Part shown: positions 23,315 to 31,390 of the stretch, one piece after another
Layout of the letters: each line of letters starts with the position of its first letter
How positions within the stretch are numbered: position 1 is the stretch's first letter
Assembly (NCBI GenBank): GCA_964572965.1
Contig: CAZNHL010000007.1
Coordinates: forward strand, 1 to 64,000
Source: CAZNHL01 sp964572965
Lineage (GTDB): Bacteria; Bacteroidota; Bacteroidia; Cytophagales; UBA9547
Direction of reading: 5' to 3'
Length of the DNA: 64,000 nt
The notes under the pieces: model-generated
What the model saw: the letters and a program-made list of their open reading frames with translations, nothing else
What the model was told of the DNA's origin: nothing
The model's database searches: none
Position numbers and translations under genes: made by a program

Positions 23315-24619
23315 ATGATTATTGAACAGTTATATACAGGTTGTTTAGCGGAAGCTGCTTATTATATAGAATCGGCAGGAGAGGCAGCAATTATTGATCC
23401 TTTGCGTGAAGTGGATTCTTATATCCGTAAAGCAGAAAGAAATCAGGCAAAGATCAAGTATGTTTTTGAAACACACTTTCATGCCGACTTTGTGTCTGGG
23501 CATGTGGATCTTGCCAGGAAAACAGGTGCGGAAATTGTTTATGGACCAAATGCGAAAACCGGTTTTAAAGCTCATATTTCAGAAGACGGAGAAGAGTTTA
23601 AAGTAGGTGAAATTACTATCAGAGTATTGCACACTCCCGGGCATACCATGGAGTCTGCCACTTATCTTTTGTTGGATGAGTCAGGAACAAAACGGGCAAT
23701 TTTTACTGGTGATACTTTGTTTATCGGAGATGTTGGCCGTCCGGATCTGGCTGTAAAATCTGATTTGACCAAAGAGCAATTGGCGGGACATTTATATGAC
23801 TCTCTCCGTAATAAAATCATGGTATTGCCTGATGAAATTACAGTTTATCCGGCACATGGAGCGGGGTCTGCATGCGGTAAGAATATGAGTAAAGAAACAA
23901 CGGATACTCTTGGCCATCAGAAGCAGGTTAATTACGCTTTACAACCTATGAGCAAGAGTGAATTTATTGAGAAAGTACTGGATGGTATTATGCCGGCACC
24001 GCAATATTTTCCTAAAAATGCAATGATGAATAAGCTAGGCTATGCAAGTATAGACCAGGTGCTGGAAAGGGGGGCACAGGCATATAACCCGCAGGAGTTT
24101 GAGCATGTTGCCAATGAAGAAGGCGCTTTAGTACTCGATACAAGGGATGCCCGGGTTTTTGCAAAAGGTTTTATCCCAAATTCAATTAATATCGGTTTGG
24201 GAGGACAGTTTGCGCCATGGGTGGGAGCCTTGATTACGGATTTGAAGCAGCCTATTCTACTGGTGACAGAAAAGGGGCAGGAAGAAGAAGCAGTAAAGTC
24301 AATTTCGGCAGAAGAGTTCTCAGAATTAAAACAAGAAGAGATTAATATTCTGGATGTGCGCAAACCGTCGGAGTATGATGCCGAGCATGTTGTAAATGCA
24401 CAAAACAAACCACTGGACTATATTAATGACTGGATAGGGCAACTGGATCGTCAGAAAACTTATTATGTACATTGCGCTGGAGGATACCGCTCAATGGTTA
24501 CTGCTTCAATTATGAAAGCAAGGGGTTTTGACAATGTAACAGATATTGCCGGCGGTTTTGGGGCAATCAGTAAAACAGATGTGTCTAAAACAGCTTTTGT
24601 TTGTCAGAGTAAAAAATAG
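23315..24619 (+). CDS. Persulfide dioxygenase-rhodanese fusion (ETHE1/Blh-like)
   Basis: The protein combines a metallo-beta-lactamase-fold persulfide dioxygenase (about 1-230), which oxidises GSSH-type persulfide to sulfite, with two rhodanese domains (from about 255). The iron site is visible: H54, H56, D58 (THFHADF), then TPGHTME and TGDTLFIGD. Rhodanese 1 (LDTRDARVFAKGFIPNSINI) has no active Cys and seems cut short: EEEAV runs straight into SISAEEF of the next domain, about 35 residues earlier than I expect from the family. Rhodanese 2 has the active loop HCAGGYRS (C387). Length is 434 aa versus about 470 usual. It handles sulfane sulfur in the cytoplasm. Confidence 0.9.
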   Translation: MIIEQLYTGCLAEAAYYIESAGEAAIIDPLREVDSYIRKAERNQAKIKYVFETHFHADFVSGHVDLARKTGAEIVYGPNAKTGFKAHISEDGEEFKVGEITIRVLHTPGHTMESATYLLLDESGTKRAIFTGDTLFIGDVGRPDLAVKSDLTKEQLAGHLYDSLRNKIMVLPDEITVYPAHGAGSACGKNMSKETTDTLGHQKQVNYALQPMSKSEFIEKVLDGIMPAPQYFPKNAMMNKLGYASIDQVLERGAQAYNPQEFEHVANEEGALVLDTRDARVFAKGFIPNSINIGLGGQFAPWVGALITDLKQPILLVTEKGQEEEAVKSISAEEFSELKQEEINILDVRKPSEYDAEHVVNAQNKPLDYINDWIGQLDRQKTYYVHCAGGYRSMVTASIMKARGFDNVTDIAGGFGAISKTDVSKTAFVCQSKK

Positions 24620-24632
24620 TGTTAGAATTGAG

Positions 24633-24650
24633 TCCCTATAGCTATAGGGA
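24633..24650. promoter_or_regulatory. Perfect 18-base palindrome, candidate operator
   Basis: TCCCTATAGCTATAGGGA is fully self-complementary. It lies 13 bases after the dioxygenase stop and about 76 bases before the next start. It may be an ArsR-type binding site; there is no T-run for termination. Confidence 0.4.
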
Positions 24651-24676
24651 GAGAATTAGAAGAAATTTAGTTATTA

Positions 24677-24721
24677 ATTAAGCATTAAGCATTAAGCATT
24701 AAGCATTAAGCATTAAGCATT
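24677..24721 (+). repeat. Seven-base tandem repeat (ATTAAGC, six copies) before a start codon
   Basis: Six perfect copies of ATTAAGC plus ATT end 5 bases before the ATG at 24727. Copy-number change would alter the leader of the yeeE-like gene. Two copies of the same motif precede thiC. Confidence 0.9.
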
Positions 24722-24726
24722 TTACT

Positions 24727-25284
24727 ATGTTAGAATTCATCACACAACCCTGGCCCTGGTATGTAGCGGGCCCGTTAATCGGTTTAACAGTTCCTGTCTT
24801 ATTGTTGCTAGGAAATAAGACTTTTGGTATATCCTCGTCATTAAGGGATATATGCGCAGCTTGTATTCCTGCTAATATTCCTTTTTTTCAATATGACTGG
24901 AAAGCTAATGCATGGAATCTTTTCTTTGTGTCGGGAATTGCAATAGGTGGTTTTATCGGAAGTCAGTTATTAGCCGATCCTCATACAATTGTGATTGCGG
25001 AGAGTACTGTTGCCGATTTGAAAAATCTCGGAGTTACCTCATTTACAGATCTGCTGCCGGCAGATATTTTCTCCTGGTCAAATTTACTGTCTGTTAAAGG
25101 ATTCATATTTATTATCCTGGGTGGATTCCTGGTAGGTTTTGGTACGCGCTATGCAGGTGGGTGTACTTCCGGACATGCCATTATGGGCTTATCCAATCTG
25201 CAATGGCCTTCACTTATAGCTACCATCTGTTTCATGGTCGGAGGAATTGTTGTAACTCATTTTGTTTTGCCTTTCATTTTGTAA
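24727..25284 (+). CDS. YeeE/YedE-family (thio)sulfur transporter, first half
   Basis: 185-aa membrane protein with about five hydrophobic segments and the family motif GTRYAGGCTSGHAIMG, whose Cys (C146) takes part in thiosulfate relay in characterised YeeE. Further cysteines lie at 43 and 46 (DICAACIP). The protein is about half the size of full-length YeeE; the next gene supplies a second, complementary half, a split seen in many bacteria. It probably moves thiosulfate or other sulfur anions across the inner membrane. Its leader carries the ATTAAGC repeat and a palindrome. Confidence 0.88.
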   Translation: MLEFITQPWPWYVAGPLIGLTVPVLLLLGNKTFGISSSLRDICAACIPANIPFFQYDWKANAWNLFFVSGIAIGGFIGSQLLADPHTIVIAESTVADLKNLGVTSFTDLLPADIFSWSNLLSVKGFIFIILGGFLVGFGTRYAGGCTSGHAIMGLSNLQWPSLIATICFMVGGIVVTHFVLPFIL

Positions 25285-25288
25285 GAAT

Positions 25289-25708
25289 ATGAATTTCAAG
25301 AAGAATTTTAAATACCTGATAGTCGGAGTACTTTTCGGTATAGTGTTTTTAAAAGCTGAAATTGTTTCATGGTTCAGGATTCAGGAGATGTTCCGCTTCC
25401 AGTCTTTTCACATGTATGGTGTCATTGGTTCTGCTGTAGCTGTAGGCCTGATTTCTGTTTTGTTGATTAAAAAGTTTAATATCAAAACAATGGCTGGTGA
25501 AACGGTCTATATCAAGCCGAAAACATTTAATTGGGGACAGGTGATCGGTGGTTTGATGTTTGGCTTTGGCTGGGCATTGACAGGAGCTTGTCCGGGGCCA
25601 CTTTTTGCACAAATAGGTGCCGGATTTACAGTGGTTATTGTAACTTTGCTAAGTGCCATTGCCGGAACCTGGTTTTATGGTCTCATAAAGAATAAATTAC
25701 CCCATTAA
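25289..25708 (+). CDS. YeeE/YedE-family (DUF6691-like) sulfur transporter, second half
   Basis: 139-aa membrane protein with four hydrophobic segments and the second Cys motif, GFGWALTGACPGPLFAQIG (C101). The ATG at 25289 gives a short basic N-terminus (MNFKKNFKYL); an earlier start overlapping the upstream gene is less likely. The gene lies 4 bases after its partner. The pair should together form one YeeE-like transporter, closing the sulfur cluster. Confidence 0.87.
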   Translation: MNFKKNFKYLIVGVLFGIVFLKAEIVSWFRIQEMFRFQSFHMYGVIGSAVAVGLISVLLIKKFNIKTMAGETVYIKPKTFNWGQVIGGLMFGFGWALTGACPGPLFAQIGAGFTVVIVTLLSAIAGTWFYGLIKNKLPH

Positions 25709-25714
25709 GAAAAG

Positions 25715-26155
25715 ATGTCAGAATTAGTAAGTGATCAAAAAGGCTCTGGTAAAAATGAATTTAAAGAACGTTCAGTCTTAGCAGGTTTTCTTCTTCAAAA
25801 ATGCCCCCGCTGCCGTCAGGGAAACGTATTTGAATCACCAAACCCATATGTGCTTTTAAAACTTTCCGATACATATAAGTATTGCCCGCATTGTGATCTG
25901 AGGTATGAACAGGAGCCTGGTTTCTTTACAGGGGCAATGTATTTCAGTTACGGTATGAATGTAGCTATGATCGTGGTTATCGGGATTGCAATGACTTTGC
26001 TTTTTGAAGGAATTGATGCTTTTTATGTGTTTGCAGTAGTTTCTGCAATCATTGTAGGAGTAATGCCGCTTACCTTCCGTTATGCGCGGATGCTGATGTT
26101 ATATCTGGTAGGGAAAGCCAAGTATGATCGGAGTTATGCTGTGAACGGGAAATAA
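25715..26155 (+). CDS. DUF983 membrane protein
   Basis: 146 aa. A zinc-ribbon-like pair CPRC (30-33) and CPHC (57-60) precedes EPGFFTGAMYFSYGMN and two hydrophobic segments (about 78-96 and 100-118), which together define DUF983. Function is unknown; related genes sit near cytochrome oxidase assembly genes in other phyla. It follows the YeeE-like pair by 6 bases, so it is probably cotranscribed, though a link to sulfur metabolism is not established. The shared terminator at 26200-26234 lies downstream. Confidence 0.88.
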   Translation: MSELVSDQKGSGKNEFKERSVLAGFLLQKCPRCRQGNVFESPNPYVLLKLSDTYKYCPHCDLRYEQEPGFFTGAMYFSYGMNVAMIVVIGIAMTLLFEGIDAFYVFAVVSAIIVGVMPLTFRYARMLMLYLVGKAKYDRSYAVNGK

Positions 26156-26199
26156 GACGTTTAAAAAGTACTAAAGTATTACTGTATGCTGGTTTATAA

Positions 26200-26234
26200 C
26201 AATATAGCCTACGGGTTTTCCGTAGGCTATATTG
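26200..26234. terminator. Bidirectional terminator between DUF983 and DUF2911 genes
   Basis: Perfect 15-base arms (26200-26214 and 26220-26234, CAATATAGCCTACGG and complement) with loop GTTTT lie between convergent genes. Confidence 0.85.
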
Positions 26235-26238
26235 CTGA

Positions 26239-27090
26239 TTATTTTGCGGCTTTTATTTCGGAAATCAGCTTTTCTATATTTTTTACTGATTCAGGGTTAT
26301 TGGCTTTTGTAGCCTTTGCTTTGGCAATTTCGGCCGATATAAGGGCATTTTTATAATCTTTTTGTTTTAGCTGGATTTGTGCTTTTAGTTGTTCTATCCA
26401 ATAGGCGTCAGGTTGTGCTTTTACAGCTTCGTTTACCCATTCTGAGGCTTTATTCAAATCCCTGTTTGTCTGGAAATAGTAGCTTGCAGCCTGAAAGTAT
26501 GGTTTCATGTCAGAAGCCATCGCTTCATTCAGTTCTTTCATAATTGCGGCATCCTGGTCAATGGCTGTTGATACGGAGAAGCTAACAGCAGTGTTTTCCC
26601 AGGTAAGCAATACGTCAAAAGATTTTATTGTCTGATTGATCAGATTGATGGTAAATGTTTCTACTTTATCGTTCAGCACCTGCGTCTTCACTTTGAAACG
26701 AAATATATCATCTTTGTCTGTATAGCCGAAATTGCCCCACAACTGTGTGTTTTTGCTGATAACAATCGTCCATTCTGTTTTGTCAGGAATAGTATAAAGA
26801 GCATATTCACCGGCTTTCAGTATTTGATCGCTGATTTTTACATCTTCTCCAAAATTGATTTTAGTAGAACTGTTTGCTCCGGTACGCCATACCTGACCAA
26901 AGGGCACAACCTGTCCGAAAACAACCCTGCCTCGTGCACTTGGGCGTGAATAAGTAATACTAACCTCGGACAGAGAGAAATCTTGTTGCAACGTTTGAGT
27001 AGGGCTCAATACCGGCATTTTTACTCCTTGTGCAAAAATTGCCGTGTTGCTTAAAATGAGCATTACTATTAAAATGGGAATGATCTTCAT
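26239..27090 (-). CDS. Exported DUF2911 protein with C-terminal helical repeats
   Basis: 283 aa. Signal peptide MKIIPILIVMLILSNTAIFA. A DUF2911 beta domain follows (about 25-180), with SITYSRPSARGRVVFG, VPFGQVWRTGANSST and AGEYALYTIP. A TPR-like helical tail lies at about 190-283. DUF2911 proteins are common and abundant in Bacteroidota, probably periplasmic, with no known activity. Monocistronic. Its upstream spacer holds copy 2 of the dispersed repeat. Confidence 0.9.
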   Translation of the reverse strand: MKIIPILIVMLILSNTAIFAQGVKMPVLSPTQTLQQDFSLSEVSITYSRPSARGRVVFGQVVPFGQVWRTGANSSTKINFGEDVKISDQILKAGEYALYTIPDKTEWTIVISKNTQLWGNFGYTDKDDIFRFKVKTQVLNDKVETFTINLINQTIKSFDVLLTWENTAVSFSVSTAIDQDAAIMKELNEAMASDMKPYFQAASYYFQTNRDLNKASEWVNEAVKAQPDAYWIEQLKAQIQLKQKDYKNALISAEIAKAKATKANNPESVKNIEKLISEIKAAK

Positions 27091-27160
27091 GTTTTTGAGT
27101 TATAATTTCAGCTTCATGTTTATTCTAAGTGTCTTCTATGTTGTAAAGTTTTAATATTAA

Positions 27161-27243
27161 TTGAGTAGCCGTTTTCATTGTACCTTTCCTGATCTGCGAA
27201 ATTCAGTGTTATCTGCAGGTGAAAAACTCAAACAGGCGTAATT
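27161..27243 (+). repeat. Dispersed intergenic repeat, copy 2
   Basis: TTGAGTAGCCGTTTTCATTG, ACCTTTCCTGAT, TCTGCGAAATTC and GTTATCTGCAGG align with 58409-58525 in the first part and with 103-150 in the second. It has the same orientation as the other copies. Edges are approximate. Confidence 0.6.
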
Positions 27244-27254
27244 AAACTTCTTGA

Positions 27255-28013
27255 TTAAATAAATTGGTTTAGAACTTCAAGGAATCCGGTAGGTTGCTCT
27301 GCCTGTACCCAATGGCCAGATCCCATTACTGTGACAACTTCAGAATCAGGGAAGTGCTTCGCAATAGCAGGTTTATCTGTATCGGTAATGTAATTAGACT
27401 TTTCGCCTCTGATAAACAATGTGGGCTTGTTGAAGTGTGCATTTTCAGGTAAAGCTTCACCAATATTTTCTATCTGAGATTTGATCAGATCGAGATTCAT
27501 TCTCCATGCAAACTCGTTTTGCTCATTTCTGTAGAGATTTTTTAACAAGAACTGCCTGGTTCCAACATCTGAAATTACTGTGCCCATTTGTTCGTCAGCC
27601 TGGTTTCTGTTTTCCAGATTCGCAAGATCAACACTTGCAAGGCCGGCCAGAATAGATTGATGGTGAGGAGGATAATAACGGGGAGAAATGTCAACTACAA
27701 CGAGTTTCTCTAACAAGTCAGGATATTTACAAGCGAAATGCATGGCTGTTTTTCCTCCCATAGAATGACCGATAATGATAGGGTTCTTAAGTGTTTGTTG
27801 TTCAATAAACTCTTTCAGATCACCGGCCATTGCTTCATAATTGTGAGGAGAAGCCATCGGTGAGCGGCCGTGGTTACGTTGATCTACAAGAAAAACACGA
27901 TGCGTCTCTGCAAGTGATTTTGTAACAGTAAGCCAGTTGTCAGACGAACCGAACAAACCATGTAAAATGATTAATGCCTGTCCTTCGCCACTTTCTCTAT
28001 AAAATAAATTCAT
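27255..28013 (-). CDS. Alpha/beta hydrolase (YbfF-like esterase)
   Basis: 252-aa cytoplasmic alpha/beta hydrolase. The oxyanion region is LHGLFGSSDNW (18-28), the nucleophile elbow GHSMGGKTA has S84, and the catalytic His lies in GSGHWVQAEQP near 233. VDQRNHGRSP is typical of the YbfF/acyl-CoA-esterase group. Substrate unknown. It lies 15 bases after pdxJ on the same strand, so the two are likely cotranscribed. Confidence 0.88.
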   Translation of the reverse strand: MNLFYRESGEGQALIILHGLFGSSDNWLTVTKSLAETHRVFLVDQRNHGRSPMASPHNYEAMAGDLKEFIEQQTLKNPIIIGHSMGGKTAMHFACKYPDLLEKLVVVDISPRYYPPHHQSILAGLASVDLANLENRNQADEQMGTVISDVGTRQFLLKNLYRNEQNEFAWRMNLDLIKSQIENIGEALPENAHFNKPTLFIRGEKSNYITDTDKPAIAKHFPDSEVVTVMGSGHWVQAEQPTGFLEVLNQFI

Positions 28014-28028
28014 TTTGGTGTGGAGTGT

Positions 28029-28742
28029 TTATTTTAACTGTCTTAAATACATCTGAATTGTGTTTTCCAGCCCGTAATATAGCGCATCGCAAATCAATGC
28101 ATGGCCTATCGATACTTCGTCGAGGTTAGGCAGGTTTTGATGCAGATATTGTAAATTATCTAAATCAAGGTCATGACCGGCATTTAAACCTAAGCCAAGT
28201 TCGTCTGCTTTTTTTGCGGCAATTATATAAGGTTTGATTGCTTCTTCACGATTTTTATGATAGTGACTGGCATAAGGTTCTGTGTATAGTTCTACACGGT
28301 CAGCGCCAACAGCTTTGGCTCCTTCAACCATTTTGGAGTCAGGGTCTACAAAAATAGAAACACGCACCCCCCAGGATTTTAGTTGAGCTACAACTTCTGT
28401 CAATTGGGTTTTATTGGCTATTGTGTCCCAGCCGGCATTAGAAGTAATTGCCTGAGGAGGATCGGGTACAAGGGTTGCTTGAGCCGGGCGAGTAAGTTTA
28501 ACAAGTTCCATAAACCTGCCGTCTGGATAGCCCTCAATATTAAACTCTGTAGAAATTACTTTTTTCAGATTAGTAACATCCTTATAACGAATATGACGCT
28601 CATCCGGGCGGGGGTGAACCGTAATTCCCTGGGAACCGAAGCGCTCACAATCCAAGGCTACTTTTACTACATCGGGATTGTTCCCTCCACGTGCATTTCG
28701 CAGCGTTGCGATTTTATTTATGTTAACACTGAGTTTTGTCAT
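28029..28742 (-). CDS. pdxJ: Pyridoxine 5'-phosphate synthase
   Basis: PdxJ condenses 1-deoxyxylulose 5-phosphate with 3-amino-2-oxopropyl phosphate to give pyridoxine 5'-phosphate (DXP-dependent vitamin B6 synthesis). 237 aa, normal length. LSVNINKIATLRNARGG, GITVHPRPDERHI, the ELYTEPYA region and LNAGHDL are family signatures, including the active-site Glu and His. Cytoplasmic. Probably cotranscribed with the downstream hydrolase. The 154-base spacer upstream to the YqeY-like gene shows no clear promoter. Confidence 0.95.
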   Translation of the reverse strand: MTKLSVNINKIATLRNARGGNNPDVVKVALDCERFGSQGITVHPRPDERHIRYKDVTNLKKVISTEFNIEGYPDGRFMELVKLTRPAQATLVPDPPQAITSNAGWDTIANKTQLTEVVAQLKSWGVRVSIFVDPDSKMVEGAKAVGADRVELYTEPYASHYHKNREEAIKPYIIAAKKADELGLGLNAGHDLDLDNLQYLHQNLPNLDEVSIGHALICDALYYGLENTIQMYLRQLK

Positions 28743-28896
28743 GAGTCAGATTTGAAAATTGCATCAGGAATGATTAATTTCGAAGCCAAATTTAAATCAT
28801 TTTCCCGAATTTGGTTTAGATTCCATCAACAAGAAGGGATTTTACAATATTTATTCTCAATAAAATCTTTCTACACTTTTAATTTCCTGATCTAAA

Positions 28897-29346
28897 ATGA
28901 GCTTAAAAACACAGATAGACGCTGATATAAAAACAGCAATGCTGGCAAAAGATAAGGATAGCCTGACAGCACTCAGAAGTATCAAATCTTTGATCCTTTT
29001 GTCTGAAACAGAAAAAGGTGCTGCTGAAGAGTTGAATGCAGATGCTGAAATCAAGTTGTTGACCAAGGCCGCCAAACAAAGAAGAGAGTCTGCTGACGTT
29101 TTCGGATCACAGGGACGTAAGGATCTTCAGGATAAAGAATTACTTGAATTAGCGGTTATTGAAAGGTATTTACCAAAACAATTGAGTGAAGATGAAGTGA
29201 AAGCTGCTGTTAATACAATTATTCAGAAAGTTGGCGCTAGCAGCGCTGCGGACCTGGGTAAGGTAATGGGTGTTGCTTCAAAAGAATTGGCAGGTAAAGC
29301 TGACGGTAAAGTAATCTCTTCAATTGTAAAGCAGCTACTAGGCTAA
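28897..29346 (+). CDS. GatB/YqeY domain protein
   Basis: 149-aa cytoplasmic helical protein of the YqeY family, which resembles the C-terminal tRNA-interacting part of GatB. DIKTAMLAKDKDSLTALRSI and the C-terminal ADLGKVMGVASKELAGKADG are hallmarks. The function is not firmly known, possibly tRNA-dependent amidation. It is followed after 3 bases by a CvpA-type gene, so the two are cotranscribed. Confidence 0.93.
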   Translation: MSLKTQIDADIKTAMLAKDKDSLTALRSIKSLILLSETEKGAAEELNADAEIKLLTKAAKQRRESADVFGSQGRKDLQDKELLELAVIERYLPKQLSEDEVKAAVNTIIQKVGASSAADLGKVMGVASKELAGKADGKVISSIVKQLLG

Positions 29347-29349
29347 TTA

Positions 29350-29832
29350 ATGAAGCCTGATTGGATTGACATCATTATTGGTACTGCTTTGGTATGGGGT
29401 ATTATTGCAGGATACAAAAGAGGCATTATTATGGAAGTCATCTATTTGCTGGCTTATATTATTGCTTTGATTGCTGCCATGTTATTCTTCAAAGAGCTGG
29501 TTATAGTATTAGATGCCAGAATCCCTGAGTTACATGGAATAGTATCATTCCTTGCTTTTACATTAATTTTCGTAGGTATCTTTAAAGCTGTTAATTTCCT
29601 TGGAAGCATTATTAAAGGAATTGTCAGTTTTACGCCTTTCGGTATTTTAGATAATTTGCTTGGAGCTTTATTAGCTGTTTTTAAGGTAATGATGATAGTT
29701 TCATGCTTTATGTTGGTTTGTGAGTGGCTGAAAATAAGTAGTTTAACTTCTGAATTCTCAAAAAGCATTTTCAATCCTTATCTCGTTTGGTTTACAAATT
29801 TGATTTTTAAATCGTGGTTGCATCTCTCATAA
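29350..29832 (+). CDS. CvpA-family membrane protein
   Basis: 160 aa with four hydrophobic segments. The N-terminal DIIIGTALVWGIIAGYKRGI and the GSIIKGIVSFTPFGILDNLLG turn are CvpA-family traits. CvpA is needed for colicin V production in E. coli and for envelope stress tolerance. No specific role can be read here. Inner membrane. Confidence 0.88.
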   Translation: MKPDWIDIIIGTALVWGIIAGYKRGIIMEVIYLLAYIIALIAAMLFFKELVIVLDARIPELHGIVSFLAFTLIFVGIFKAVNFLGSIIKGIVSFTPFGILDNLLGALLAVFKVMMIVSCFMLVCEWLKISSLTSEFSKSIFNPYLVWFTNLIFKSWLHLS

Positions 29833-29952
29833 TGTCATGTGAGATCAAACATTTTTTGAAAAGTTTGGTGAATTTTAATAAAATTGCATTTCGTTACGGA
29901 TAAACGTAACATCATTTATTTCGTATTTATTTTCAAAACTTCCTTTAAGTAG

Positions 29953-30705
29953 ATGTCTTATCAAATCAAGGAAAATAAGGGCTTCAAATATATTGACGCA
30001 GGTGAGGGTGAAGTCCTGCTTTGTTTACATGGTCTTTTTGGCGCTTTAAGTAACTGGACCGACATTATTAGCGCTTTTTCCAAAACACACAGAGTGATAT
30101 TGCCTATAATGCCTATTTATGAAATGCCTATTAAGAGTGCAGGATTAGATGGCTTAGTTGAATATATTACCAATTTTGTAGAATACAAGTCGTTGTCAGA
30201 CATGACGTTGATAGGTAATTCATTAGGGGGGCATGTCGGCTTGATTTATACATTGAAATATCCTCAGAAAGTAAAACGTCTTTTACTGACAGGCAGCTCC
30301 GGTTTGTTTGAAAACGGAATGGGGGGGTCTTTCCCTAAAAGGGGAGATTATAATTATGTTAAAGAGCGTACTGAATATACATTCTACGATCCTGCTGTTG
30401 CTACCAAAGAATTGGTGGATGAGGTGTATGAAATTGTAGGCAGTATTCCTAAATGTATGCGCATTATTGCGATTGCTAAATCTGCGCAACGTCATAATAT
30501 GGCAACCGTAGTAGGAAATATTAAATGTCCTACTATGCTGGTCTGGGGGTTAAATGATACTATTACTCCGCCAGAAGTAGCCCATGAGTTTAATAAATTG
30601 ATTCCTCATTCATTATTAAGATTCATTGATAAATGCGGTCATGCGCCAATGATGGAGAGACCTGTAGAGTTTATTGAGTATCTTAAAGAGTTTCTAGAAA
30701 ATTAA
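29953..30705 (+). CDS. Alpha/beta hydrolase
   Basis: 250-aa cytoplasmic hydrolase. LHGLFGALSNWTD (25-37), nucleophile elbow GNSLGGHVG (S90), acid in GLNDTITPP and His in CGHAPMMERP form a complete triad. Resembles BioH/MhpC-type small-substrate hydrolases; substrate unknown. It heads a run with the CBS and nadK genes (5- and 14-base gaps). An inverted pair GTTACG/CGTAAC lies in its leader (29893-29909). Confidence 0.88.
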   Translation: MSYQIKENKGFKYIDAGEGEVLLCLHGLFGALSNWTDIISAFSKTHRVILPIMPIYEMPIKSAGLDGLVEYITNFVEYKSLSDMTLIGNSLGGHVGLIYTLKYPQKVKRLLLTGSSGLFENGMGGSFPKRGDYNYVKERTEYTFYDPAVATKELVDEVYEIVGSIPKCMRIIAIAKSAQRHNMATVVGNIKCPTMLVWGLNDTITPPEVAHEFNKLIPHSLLRFIDKCGHAPMMERPVEFIEYLKEFLEN

Positions 30706-30710
30706 ATTAC

Positions 30711-31376
30711 ATGAATGCACAAGAATTTGTCCAGTCCTCCATTCCTCATCTGAAATCAGGTGACAGTGCTCAATATGCGCTGGAATTAATGGAGGATAAT
30801 GGATTTAGTTCTTTGCCGGTTGTAGATGAAGATATTTTCAAAGGTTTTCTAAATGAGGAAACGCTACACTCTTTATTAGATGATAATGTTGAAATTGGCA
30901 AACTAAGGTTAGACAATCAGGAGGCCTTTGTTCGTCAGGAACAACATATTTACGATGTATTAAGAGTTTCTTTTCAAACCGGATCTGCTTATATAGCTGT
31001 ATTAGGAGAGAATAAAAAGTATCTTGGAACAATCGTAGTTTCTGAAACGCTTTCTTATTTTGCAGGAATGAATGCCTTTACCAGTCCTGGTGGGGTATTG
31101 GTTCTGTCAATGGAGGAATCTAAGTATTCGTTAGGGGAGATCGGGCGTATTATTGAAAGTAACGGAGCTAAAATACTCAGTGCTGCTATCATGCAGGAAG
31201 AGGATGTTGTGGGAATGGTACGTTTAGTATTGAAGTTGAATCAACCGGATTTGTCCAGAGTTATTTCAGCACTTGAGCGTTTTCAATATAATATTGTCGG
31301 CCAGTATCATGAATCCGATTTCGAGAGCGTTGATAAGCAGCGCCTTGATAATTTGATGCGCTATCTCAATATTTAA
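30711..31376 (+). CDS. CBS-domain protein
   Basis: 221-aa soluble protein. Two CBS motifs span about 10-125 (AQYALELMEDNGFSSLPVVD and the later YLGTIVVSETL), followed by an ACT-like C-terminal part (about 135-205, GGVLVLSMEESKYSLGEIG). CBS pairs bind adenosyl ligands. Adjacent placement before nadK is common in Bacteroidota, which suggests NAD(P)- or adenylate-linked regulation; this is inference. Confidence 0.88.
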   Translation: MNAQEFVQSSIPHLKSGDSAQYALELMEDNGFSSLPVVDEDIFKGFLNEETLHSLLDDNVEIGKLRLDNQEAFVRQEQHIYDVLRVSFQTGSAYIAVLGENKKYLGTIVVSETLSYFAGMNAFTSPGGVLVLSMEESKYSLGEIGRIIESNGAKILSAAIMQEEDVVGMVRLVLKLNQPDLSRVISALERFQYNIVGQYHESDFESVDKQRLDNLMRYLNI

Positions 31377-31390
31377 TCCGGGTATTGATT

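Noticed and set aside
24677..24721. CRISPR array
   Set aside because: The unit is 7 bases in direct tandem without spacers.
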